From Deltaproteobacteria bacterium (GTDB taxonomy: Bacteria > Desulfobacterota_B > Binatia > UBA9968), in the NCBI GenBank assembly GCA_030620935.1, contig JAUXIP010000022.1, forward strand, positions 1-12,185: a DNA stretch of 12,185 nucleotides. The letters run 5' to 3'. The stretch's first letter is position 1; each line of letters begins with the position of its first letter. A program made the translations under genes and the position numbers. The notes under the pieces were generated by a model. That model did no database searches and was not told the origin of the DNA. It saw only the letters and a list, made by a program, of their open reading frames with translations. Below are positions 6,536 to 12,185 of the stretch, in pieces.

Positions 6536-7188
6536 AAACTAAACGTCGGTTGATCGTAGGCATATCCGGGGCGACGGGCGTCATCTATGGGGTCCGCATT
6601 CTGGAGGTCCTGGGGGGGATCAAAGATGTAGAGACTCATCTGGTCCTAACCAAGGCCGGGAAGATGACCATTCAAGTCGAGACGCCTTACTCGACCAAGG
6701 ATGTCGAGGGGATGGCGGATGTGGTTCACGACATCAATAATATCGGTGCCAGTATCTCGAGTGGATCGTTCCGTACCGAGGGGATGGTCATTGTCCCTTG
6801 TTCCATGAAATCGATGGGAGGGATCGCCCTCTCCGTAGGCGGAGATCTTTTGGTCAGGGCCTCCGACGTTATTCTCAAAGAGAGAAAGAAACTTGTCCTG
6901 GTGGTGCGTGAGACCCCTCTCCACTTGGGACATCTGGAAACCATGGCTGCTCTGACGCGGATGGGCGCGGTCATTTTTCCTCCGGTGCCTGCTTTTTACC
7001 ACCGGCCCAAAACGCTGGACGACGTCATCAATCAGACCGTCACCCGTATTCTTGACCAATTCGACATCGATGTCACTCTCTTCGAGCGCTGGAGCGACAG
7101 AGGGATGAGCCGCCATCCCGAGGCGAACAATTACAACCCTGGGCCACGCGCTAAAAAAAATAGGAAAACCGTAAAAAAGCGCAGCTAG
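6532..7188 (+). CDS. ubiX: UbiX/Pad1-type flavin prenyltransferase
   Basis: 218-aa flavoprotein of the UbiX/Pad1 family, which joins a dimethylallyl group to FMN to make prenylated FMN, the cofactor of UbiD-type (de)carboxylases. Motifs: GISGATGVIYG (10-20), 'ISSGSFRTEGMVIVPCSMKS' (74-93), 'RASDVILKERKKLVLVVRET' (109-128), 'PLHLGHLETM' and 'PPVPAFYHRP', containing the conserved Lys/Arg/Glu/Tyr of the prenyl-phosphate site. The 'SGATG' loop and the 'RILDQFDID...RW' end resemble the BsdB/VdcB (phenolic acid decarboxylase B-subunit) branch more than classical ubiquinone UbiX (by recollection). The last 15 residues are a Lys/Arg-rich tail beyond the fold. The start is TTG 6532, overlapping the ribK stop; the glycine loop follows at a normal distance. 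No ubiD partner lies in the window. Confidence 0.93.
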   Translation: MKTKRRLIVGISGATGVIYGVRILEVLGGIKDVETHLVLTKAGKMTIQVETPYSTKDVEGMADVVHDINNIGASISSGSFRTEGMVIVPCSMKSMGGIALSVGGDLLVRASDVILKERKKLVLVVRETPLHLGHLETMAALTRMGAVIFPPVPAFYHRPKTLDDVINQTVTRILDQFDIDVTLFERWSDRGMSRHPEANNYNPGPRAKKNRKTVKKRS

Positions 7189-7214
7189 CAGGCGGGCCTT
7201 TCGAGGTGAGCCTC

Positions 7215-7230
7215 AAGGTCGAACCTTTTT
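7215..7230 (+). terminator. Possible weak intrinsic terminator after ubiX
   Basis: AAGGT-CGA-ACCTT followed by three further Ts lies 27 bases after the ubiX stop. A small GAGG/CCTC hairpin (7203-7214) sits just before it. The stem is only 5 bp with a 3-base loop, so it may attenuate rather than stop transcription into the isomerase gene. Confidence 0.3.
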
Positions 7231-7262
7231 CAACGGTCTGTTAGGGTTTGCCTTCTCGACTT

Positions 7263-8312
7263 ATGCCACGGAGAAAGAGCAAGAAATCCCTGTCCGCGAC
7301 GCAGCAGAGGAAAAAGGAACACCTGAATCTCTGTCTTGAGGACGGGATGGGGGACGATGGATACGGGACCGGTTTCGACCGTTATGTCTTTCCCCATAAT
7401 GCCTTGCCGGAAGTTGATATCGACGAGATCGATTTGAGCACGAACTTCCTGGGTAAGCAGCTCAAGGCCCCTCTCTTGATCTCTTCCATGACAGGCGGCT
7501 TCAAGCTGGCGCGCAAGGTCAATCGAAATTTAGCGTCGGCGGCTCAGGCGTTGGGGTTGGCAATGGGAGTGGGATCTCAGCGGGTGGCGCTGGAAGAAGA
7601 GAGCGTGGCAGGCTCCTTCAAAGTCAGGGATCTCGCCCCGGATATATTGTTGTTGAGCAATTTAGGGGCTGTCCAGCTCAACTATGGCTACACAGTGGAG
7701 CAGTGCCGCCAAGCGGTAGCCATGATCGAGGCCGACGCGCTGATTCTTCATCTCAACGTTCTGCAAGAGGCCATTCAACCCGAGGGCAATCGGAATTTTA
7801 AGGGATTGACACAGAAGATCGGCGAGGTATGCCGGCAGCTCGGAGTTCCAGTGATCGCCAAGGAAGTGGGCAACGGCATCTCCGCTGATGTGGCAGTGCG
7901 ACTACAGCAGGCGGGGGTGCGGGCCGTCGACGTTGCCGGGCGAGGGGGAACGTCATGGTACAAGGTCGAAGCCAAAAGGTCGGCTAAAAGGGGACAGTCG
8001 GCCCAGGTGACCTTTGCGAATTGGGGAATCCCTACGGACGAGGCTCTGGTTCAAGTCAGGCGTGCGCTGCCGGAGTTTCCGATCATCGCGTCCGGCGGTA
8101 TACGGAGCGGCCTGGATATCGCTAAGGCCGTGGCTCTCGGAGCTAATATTGCGGCCATTGGCCAACCTCTTCTTGAACCGGCTCTGAAATCTCCCGAGAA
8201 GGTGATCGAATTTCTCTCCGGGATTATTCGTGAGATCAAGATCGCCATGCTATGCGTCGGGGTTACCGATCTGGCTGCACTCCGCGAGGTTCCGCTCTTG
8301 CGACGCTCCTAG
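7263..8312 (+). CDS. fni: Type 2 isopentenyl-diphosphate delta-isomerase (FMN-dependent)
   Basis: Type 2 IPP isomerase, a cytoplasmic FMN- and NAD(P)H-requiring TIM-barrel enzyme that interconverts IPP and DMAPP. From ATG 7263 it is 349 aa, the normal length. An in-frame TTG at 7248 would add five residues; neither start has a clear ribosome site. Motifs: RKKEHL (16-21), SSMTGG (74-79), GVGSQR (102-107), NLGAVQLNYG (133-142), 'HLNVLQEAIQPEG' (163-175, with the Gln/Glu that bind Mg and substrate), KEVGNGIS (200-207), DVAGRGGTSW (223-232), NWGIPT (253-258) and SGGIRSG (277-283, FMN phosphate loop). It lies 74 bases after ubiX. It needs FMN, made by ribK, and yields the dimethylallyl unit that ubiX uses after loss of a phosphate, so position and chemistry agree. 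Confidence 0.95.
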   Translation: MPRRKSKKSLSATQQRKKEHLNLCLEDGMGDDGYGTGFDRYVFPHNALPEVDIDEIDLSTNFLGKQLKAPLLISSMTGGFKLARKVNRNLASAAQALGLAMGVGSQRVALEEESVAGSFKVRDLAPDILLLSNLGAVQLNYGYTVEQCRQAVAMIEADALILHLNVLQEAIQPEGNRNFKGLTQKIGEVCRQLGVPVIAKEVGNGISADVAVRLQQAGVRAVDVAGRGGTSWYKVEAKRSAKRGQSAQVTFANWGIPTDEALVQVRRALPEFPIIASGGIRSGLDIAKAVALGANIAAIGQPLLEPALKSPEKVIEFLSGIIREIKIAMLCVGVTDLAALREVPLLRRS

Positions 8313-8363
8313 AGTTGCGAGTTTGGGGTTTTGCATTGAACTCGAGACCCAAGACCTTAGACG

Positions 8364-8840
8364 ATGTCAGACGAACTGAGACAACAGATCCTGAGCTACA
8401 TCGAAACTCATAACACGATGACGCTGGGGACGTGCCACGAGAACGTTCCTTGGGCTGCAACCGTGTTTTTTGCCAGCGATGAGTTCCGACTCTATTTTTT
8501 TTCTGCTCCGGATTCCCGTCACTGTCAGAATCTTGCTACTAATACCCGAGTGGCGGTAACGATCCAAGAAGACTATCGAGATTGGCAGAAGATTAAAGGC
8601 ATCCAGCTCGAGGGAAAGGTTGTAGCGGTAGATTCCGTTATCCAAAAGGGCAAAGCCATGACTGTTTATGCCCGCAAATATCCCGAGGTCATGAAGGTCT
8701 TTACCAATCCGGCCAGCGGCGTCTTTTACAAAGCCTTTCTGAAAGTCAAGTTTTACTGCGTGATTCCGGAGCGGGTGTTTTATATCGATAATGAGCAGTA
8801 CGGCTTTGGTAAAAGGCAGGAACTCGTCATCACAGAATAA
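8364..8840 (+). CDS. Pyridoxamine 5'-phosphate oxidase-like FMN split-barrel protein
   Basis: 158-aa protein with the FMN-binding split-barrel fold of the pyridoxamine 5'-phosphate oxidase (PPOX) superfamily. The N-terminal strands read 'MTLGTCHENVPWAATVFFAS', followed by 'LYFFSAPDSRHCQNL', 'RVAVTIQEDYRDWQKIKGIQ' and 'LEGKV', all typical of small PPOX-like proteins. The C-terminal part ('FYKAFLKVKFYCVIPERVFY') completes the barrel. Substrate is unknown; members bind FMN, F420 or haem and often reduce or bind small molecules. True pyridoxine biosynthesis is unlikely given the short length. ATG 8364 starts 51 bases after the isomerase stop, with no strong ribosome site. It may bind FMN made upstream (inference). 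Confidence 0.8.
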   Translation: MSDELRQQILSYIETHNTMTLGTCHENVPWAATVFFASDEFRLYFFSAPDSRHCQNLATNTRVAVTIQEDYRDWQKIKGIQLEGKVVAVDSVIQKGKAMTVYARKYPEVMKVFTNPASGVFYKAFLKVKFYCVIPERVFYIDNEQYGFGKRQELVITE

Positions 8841-8846
8841 TGTGCG

Positions 8847-8923
8847 GAATTCAGAATCCAGAAGTCAGAATACGGAACTCGTAATTAAAAAGGCGAGAAG
8901 AGGGGATTCTGGATTCTGATTTC
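8847..8923. repeat. Inverted repeat in the gap between the two split-barrel genes
   Basis: GAATTCAGAATCCAGAA (8847-8863) pairs with TTCTGGATTCTGATTTC (8907-8923) at 16 of 17 positions around a 43-base loop. Further fragments (GTCAGAA at 8864-8870 and AATCCTGGATTCC at 8926-8938) repeat the same word. It begins seven bases after the stop at 8840 and ends before the ribosome site of the next gene. This looks like a small dispersed repeat that can form a long hairpin in the transcript. Confidence 0.6.
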
Positions 8924-8954
8924 TTAATCCTGGATTCCTTTTTGGGAGAAAATC

Positions 8955-9431
8955 ATGTCACAACTCTTAGGGAAGGAGTTGACCGAAGAACTTTTCGCGC
9001 GCCTCAAGGGCGAAGATGTTGCCTCCAAGATGGGCAAGGCCATCGTCGTGGTCACGGTGGACGAGCAAGGATGGGCCCATCCGGCCATGCTCTCCTATTA
9101 TGAAGTTGTCGCTAAAGGCCGGTCCAGAATCGACCTGGCGATCGGCAAGACCAGCACCACGGCAAAGAACCTCAGGCGGACCGGCAAGATCTCTATCTTG
9201 CTTACCGATCACGGCATGAACTACTACGTCAAAGGTCAGGCACAAGAGATCAGAGAATCCATCGAGGGAGTGTCCTTCATGTCGCTTTTCAGCGTGAAGG
9301 TAGAACAACTTTTGGAGGACCAGGAGCCGGATGCCCTCATAACCAGCGGAGTCACCTTCAGCCGCCCTCAGAAGAAAGAAATCACTGAGATCGTCGAGAA
9401 GATTTTTCAGGCCGTTAAAAAACAAGCTTAA
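8955..9431 (+). CDS. Second PPOX-like FMN split-barrel protein
   Basis: 158-aa protein of the PPOX/FMN split-barrel type, different in sequence from its neighbour. Supporting segments are 'KAIVVVTVDEQGWAHPAMLS' (28-47), 'RIDLAIGKTSTTAKNLRRTG' then 'KISILLTDHGMNYYVKGQAQ', a strand pattern in which residues around 'SYYE' and 'TSTTAKNL' would line the flavin pocket. The C-terminal 40 residues are a charged helix. ATG 8955 follows GGGAG (8944-8948) closely. Function unknown; the equal length of the two split-barrel proteins is probably coincidence. It is 22 bases upstream of wrbA, so the two are likely co-transcribed. Confidence 0.75.
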   Translation: MSQLLGKELTEELFARLKGEDVASKMGKAIVVVTVDEQGWAHPAMLSYYEVVAKGRSRIDLAIGKTSTTAKNLRRTGKISILLTDHGMNYYVKGQAQEIRESIEGVSFMSLFSVKVEQLLEDQEPDALITSGVTFSRPQKKEITEIVEKIFQAVKKQA

Positions 9432-9453
9432 CAAACCAAGGAGCACGACCCGA

Positions 9454-10065
9454 ATGAAAGTCCTGATCGTTTACTACAGCACTTATGGAAACGTTTACAA
9501 GATGGCCAAGCTCATCGCCGAGGGAGTCAAAGAAATTAAAGGCGCGGAGCCGGTAATCCGAACGGTTTCGGAGCTGATGCCCGCATCCGTCATCGAATCC
9601 CGCGAGGATATGAAAAAAGGCAGGGAGATGCAGAAAGACGTTCCTCAGGTTACGCTCGACGACTTTAAAGAAGCCGGCGCTATTGCTTTCGGAACGCCGA
9701 CGAGATTCGGCAACGTCTCCGCGCAACTAAAGAACCAGATCGACCGGCTCACCCAGTTGTGGTTGGCAGGAGAGCTGGAAGGCAAAGCGGCCGGGGTTTT
9801 CGTCTCGACCGGAAGTCTTCACGGCGGGCAGGAGACGACTCATTTCACTCTCATGGCGCCCTTGCTCCATCTCGGGATGATCATTGTCGGAGTGCCTTAT
9901 TCCGTCAAGGAGCTTTTCACCACGCAGGGGGGCGGTTCTCCCTATGGACCGGGCCACGTCGCAGGCGGCAACAGCCAGCGCGACATTGATCCGGCGGAGG
10001 CAGCCATCTGCCGCGCCCTGGGACGCCGACTGGCCGAAGTGGGGTTGCGTCTACAGCAAAAGTAG
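9454..10065 (+). CDS. wrbA: WrbA-like NAD(P)H:quinone oxidoreductase, flavodoxin fold
   Basis: 203-aa flavodoxin-like protein of the WrbA family, FMN-containing quinone reductases that move two electrons and avoid semiquinones. Motifs: 'YYSTYGNVYKMAKLIAEGV' (7-25, FMN phosphate loop), 'FGTPTRFGNVSAQLKNQID' (79-97), 'GKAAGVFVSTGSLHGGQETT' (110-129), GMIIVGVPYS (141-150) and 'GGGSPYGPGHVAGG' (159-172). Length matches the family. ATG 9454 is preceded by AAGGAG (9438-9443). It ends 'AAICRALGRRLAEVGLRLQQ' and TAG; this 3' end is repeated, diverged, at 11984-12046 beyond the AbiE module. It closes a run of flavin-related genes. Confidence 0.93.
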   Translation: MKVLIVYYSTYGNVYKMAKLIAEGVKEIKGAEPVIRTVSELMPASVIESREDMKKGREMQKDVPQVTLDDFKEAGAIAFGTPTRFGNVSAQLKNQIDRLTQLWLAGELEGKAAGVFVSTGSLHGGQETTHFTLMAPLLHLGMIIVGVPYSVKELFTTQGGGSPYGPGHVAGGNSQRDIDPAEAAICRALGRRLAEVGLRLQQK

Positions 10066-10092
10066 CTTGTATTTCCTCCGCTTCGGTCGCTC

Positions 10093-10121
10093 TTGATCTC
10101 ACACTTGTTTCACTATATACT
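10093..10121 (+). promoter_or_regulatory. Predicted sigma-70 promoter of the abiE module
   Basis: TTGATC (10093-10098) and TATACT (10116-10121) form a good -35/-10 pair with a 17-base spacer. Transcription would start near 10128, only about five bases before the ATG at 10133. The transcript would then be nearly leaderless, which agrees with the absence of a ribosome-binding site. The promoter lies between the wrbA stop and the antitoxin gene, so the module has its own control. Confidence 0.6.
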
Positions 10122-10142
10122 TAGTTTCACCAATGGGTGAAA
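10107..10142. promoter_or_regulatory. Candidate AbiEi operator: GTTTCAC repeats and palindrome over the start codon
   Basis: GTTTCAC occurs at 10107-10113 and 10124-10130, 17 bases apart and flanking the -10 box. The second copy forms a perfect palindrome TTTCACC-AATG-GGTGAAA (10125-10142), whose loop carries the A-U-G of the antitoxin start. AbiEi antitoxins are known to repress their own promoter by binding inverted repeats, so this is a natural operator candidate. As RNA, the hairpin could also hide or present the start codon. Confidence 0.55.
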
Positions 10143-11224
10143 AATCAAATATATTGAAAACTAGAAAGGCCGGACTGCAAGGTGCCAAACAGGAGAGGCA
10201 ACTACTGACACATGCTTTAGCTACTCTCCAAGCGATTCCCAATCTACAGGTTAAAATCCCGGTTCCTCAAGCCGGCCATACTTTCAACGAACCGGACTTC
10301 ATTCTACCGCTCGCTTACGGCGACAAGAAGTTCAAAGTAGTAGTTGAGTGTAAGCCTAGTGGGGAACCCTCAGTGCTGCGTCGTTCCGCAGCCTGGCTTC
10401 ACAACCTAGTAGCAAACCATACATACGACTACGCCCTGATCGTCGCACCATTCATAAGTCGTGATGGGGCGGAAGTCTGCCGTGATCTAGGAGTGGGTTT
10501 TGTAGATCGATCAGGGAATTGCTTGCTGGCGCTAAACGGTTTGTACGTCGAACGCACAGGCAACCCCAATAAATTCAGAAAGCCACGAGAGATCCAGAGT
10601 CTATTTTCCCCGAAGTCGTCCCGGGTCATTCGCTGCCTGTTGTCCGATCCGGCACGGGCCTGGACACTTAAAGGCCTGGCGACTGAAACGGGTGTGAGTA
10701 TTGGACTGACTCATCGCATCGCAACGGCCCTCGAAGATAGCCTCTTCGCTAAGAAAGACATCGGGGCATTCAAGCTTGAGGACCCAGCGCGCCTACTGGA
10801 AGCATGGCGGGAAGAATATCACAGGCGGGCTCCTAAGTGGGAGAGATACGTTGTTAAGGTTGGTTCTGTCGAAGAATTGGAGCAACAGCTCAAAGCAGCA
10901 GCGACTCGCCACGGAGTCAGGTATGCCCTTAGTGGACCAAGCGGTGCCTCCTTTATATATTCATATCTCACTCCGACCGCAGTTCATTTGTATATGGATG
11001 TCTTGAAGCAGGAGTTTCTGAAGGACCTTAATGCCGATTCGGTTACTTCTGAAGGGAACCTTCTCGTTAGAGTCGTGGAGCAGGAGAATGAGTTCATCGG
11101 TTCGAGGGACGTAAGAGACGTCTACGTCGTGAGCGATCTCCAGTTATATCTGGATCTTTGGGCGATGGGTGGTAGGGCACAGGAGGCGGCGGAAGAACTC
11201 CGTCGGGGCCTTCTCCGGTTTTGA
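10133..11224 (+). CDS. AbiEi-type antitoxin/transcriptional regulator with nuclease-like N-domain
   Basis: 363-aa protein resembling the longer AbiEi antitoxins of type IV toxin-antitoxin/abortive-infection systems. Residues 30-145 look like a restriction-endonuclease-type fold: EPDF (53-56), 'FKVVVECKPSG' (67-77) giving a PD-(16)-ExK motif (Asp55, Glu72, Lys74), and 'DLGVGFVDRSGNCLL' (118-132). A winged helix follows (about 160-235: 'SSRVIRCLLSDPARAWTLKG', 'LATETGVSIGLTHRIATALE'). The C-terminal domain ends 'VVSDLQLYLDLWAMGGRAQE', then 'AAEELRRG', the usual AbiEi ending. Starts at ATG 10133, inside a palindrome, with its own promoter. The toxin-like gene starts 8 bases after its stop. In AbiE systems this partner represses transcription; whether the N-domain cuts DNA is unknown. 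Family assignment is good, activity unproven. Confidence 0.8.
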   Translation: MGEKSNILKTRKAGLQGAKQERQLLTHALATLQAIPNLQVKIPVPQAGHTFNEPDFILPLAYGDKKFKVVVECKPSGEPSVLRRSAAWLHNLVANHTYDYALIVAPFISRDGAEVCRDLGVGFVDRSGNCLLALNGLYVERTGNPNKFRKPREIQSLFSPKSSRVIRCLLSDPARAWTLKGLATETGVSIGLTHRIATALEDSLFAKKDIGAFKLEDPARLLEAWREEYHRRAPKWERYVVKVGSVEELEQQLKAAATRHGVRYALSGPSGASFIYSYLTPTAVHLYMDVLKQEFLKDLNADSVTSEGNLLVRVVEQENEFIGSRDVRDVYVVSDLQLYLDLWAMGGRAQEAAEELRRGLLRF

Positions 11225-11231
11225 GAGAGCG

Positions 11232-11975
11232 ATGCTGTACAGCAAAGATTCCCTTGAAGCGTGCCGACAGGTTCTTAAAGACGTTGTTTACTGCTTGAGC
11301 GACTACAAAGACAAATATTACCTGATAGGCGGATGGGCAGTCTATTATCTCCTGGAGCGCCCTGACCGTACGCCTGAATCGATCGGGTTCGCGGGAACTG
11401 AAGACGTTGACCTGGCTTTCCTAGTTCCCATGGTTGAGCTTGAGCGGATCATGAAAAAGCTAGAGAAAAAGGGCTACCAACAGTCCGCCAGCCAGCGGAT
11501 GTACCGAGAAGTATCGGGTAGGACAGTGATCATCGATCTTCTCGGAGGAAAACAGGAGATAAAGGACGGGTTTACCTTTAGAAAGAGAATCTCCGGCGCG
11601 ACCCTTGCTGGAGAAATCATAGATAAAGAAATCAGCATAGCGAACCTTCCCGCGTGCTTGGTTCTCAAAGGACGGGCATTTGAGGAGAATCCCAAGGACA
11701 AAGACGCCTATGACATTTACTACCTGGTCACGCATGGCGGAGAAAGAGACGGCGGTGCTGCCTTGGAAATGAAAAAAGTCCTTAGGCATCCGTTCGTTGC
11801 CGAAGGTGTAAAGCTGCTCCATGTACATTTTGGAAGAGTAGAGGGGAAAGGACTTAGAACCGCCACACAGATGTTGAGCCGCCTCGAAGGCAGATCGGCT
11901 AAAGAGGCGCGGGCGATGGTACGAGGAAGCTTTAGTCGGTTTTTTTCGGGGATGGGTATGGAGGCGAATTTTTAG
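11232..11975 (+). CDS. AbiEii-type nucleotidyltransferase toxin
   Basis: 247-aa nucleotidyltransferase-fold protein; AbiEii-family toxins transfer nucleotides and block growth, for example on phage infection. Visible are the glycine motif LIGGWAVYYL (31-40), Asp58 and Asp60 in GTEDVDLAF (55-63) as the metal-binding pair, a third Asp102 in VIIDLL (99-104), Lys146 in 'LVLKGRAF', and 'KDKDAYDIYYL' (155-165) matching the KDxxD segment of AbiEii. The frame is open to ATG 11169, but that would overlap the antitoxin by 56 bases. ATG 11232 has GAGAGAG just upstream and follows the antitoxin stop by 8 bases, typical of translational coupling. It ends at TAG, 9 bases before the wrbA-like fragment. Confidence 0.8.
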   Translation: MLYSKDSLEACRQVLKDVVYCLSDYKDKYYLIGGWAVYYLLERPDRTPESIGFAGTEDVDLAFLVPMVELERIMKKLEKKGYQQSASQRMYREVSGRTVIIDLLGGKQEIKDGFTFRKRISGATLAGEIIDKEISIANLPACLVLKGRAFEENPKDKDAYDIYYLVTHGGERDGGAALEMKKVLRHPFVAEGVKLLHVHFGRVEGKGLRTATQMLSRLEGRSAKEARAMVRGSFSRFFSGMGMEANF

Positions 11976-11983
11976 TTGCACGG

Positions 11984-12046
11984 GCCATCTGCCGCGCCCT
12001 CGGCCGCCGGCTGGCCAAAGTGGGACTGCGTTTAGAGCGGAAATAA
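11984..12046 (+). pseudogene. wrbA: Second copy of the wrbA 3' end (21 codons incl. stop)
   Basis: These 63 bases align without gaps to the last 63 bases of wrbA (10003-10065): 51 identical, the first 17 (gccatctgccgcgccct) perfectly. Read in frame they give AICRALGRRLAKVGLRLERK and TAA, against AICRALGRRLAEVGLRLQQK and TAG in wrbA. Upstream similarity stops abruptly, within 10 bases of the toxin stop codon. No start or remainder of a wrbA gene precedes it. It is a remnant left by insertion of the AbiE module or by loss of a second wrbA. Confidence 0.85.
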
Positions 12047-12185
12047 GCCCTTCCGGCAGCCCGACCTAGAATCGTCGGAATTTGATTGAAGCGTCGTTCA
12101 ATTCAATCCCACGGCGGTTACAGAGCTTGACTCTGGCCTAGCAGACGAAATAGGCTGCGGGCCAGTAGGGAGATAGGCCGCCATG
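12047..12185. other. Right-end non-coding stretch, possible next gene start
   Basis: No recognisable gene. Small hairpins are possible: CCGAC/GTCGG (12061-12078) and ATTGAA/TTCAAT (12085-12102), neither with a T-run. The last three bases are ATG, preceded at about 10 bases by 'agggaga', so a gene may start at 12183, but nothing of its product is visible. Confidence 0.3.

Noticed and set aside
8364..9431. Two split-barrel genes as a tandem duplication
   Set aside because: Both are 158 aa, but the sequences do not align by eye beyond fold-level similarity.
8967..9446. 159-codon minus-strand open frame opposite the second split-barrel gene
   Set aside because: The plus strand has a ribosome site and family-like sequence; the minus frame has neither.
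1..12185. CRISPR array, tRNA, rRNA or transposase
   Set aside because: No regularly spaced direct repeats, no tRNA-like cloverleaf, no rRNA sequence and no transposase or integrase motif was seen on either strand.

Overview
The window is about 12.2 kb of chromosomal DNA from a Gram-negative bacterium, shown by the outer-membrane secretin at the left end. All recognisable genes are on the + strand. Moderate-to-high GC, frequent TTG/GTG starts, 4-bp gene overlaps, and small dispersed palindromes built from 'tcagaatccagaa' and 'gtcatcctgag' motifs would fit an uncultivated deltaproteobacterial, NC10 or similar soil/sediment lineage. This placement is an impression and was not tested.

Region 1 (2-1438): the 3' part of a GspD/PilQ-type secretin whose C-terminus carries a SPOR (peptidoglycan-binding) domain. 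A nested-palindrome intergenic stretch follows. Region 2 (1677-6119): accessory genes for molybdenum hydroxylases. They are a YqeB-family protein, a CoxD-like MoxR AAA+ ATPase, a CoxE-like VWA protein interrupted by an in-frame TAG 38 codons before its natural end, and XdhC/CoxF functions split over two overlapping genes. No hydroxylase structural subunits are present.

Region 3 (6116-10065): a flavin cassette fused to region 2 by 4-bp overlaps. It holds an archaeal-type CTP-dependent riboflavin kinase (makes FMN), a UbiX/Pad1-type flavin prenyltransferase (turns FMN into prenylated FMN), and a type 2 IPP isomerase (FMN-dependent, makes the dimethylallyl unit). Two FMN split-barrel proteins and a WrbA-like flavodoxin-fold quinone reductase follow. 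The first three genes look like a self-contained supply line for prenyl-FMN, the cofactor of UbiD-type decarboxylases. No ubiD is in the window.

Region 4 (10093-12046): a two-gene AbiEi/AbiEii type IV toxin-antitoxin or abortive-infection module. It has a well-formed promoter and a palindrome with the antitoxin start codon in its loop. The module lies between intact wrbA and a second, diverged copy of the wrbA 3' end (51 of 63 bases identical, the first 17 perfectly). It therefore looks inserted at the wrbA 3' end, or substituted for most of a second wrbA. The last 140 bases hold no recognisable gene, though the window stops on an ATG that could start the next one.
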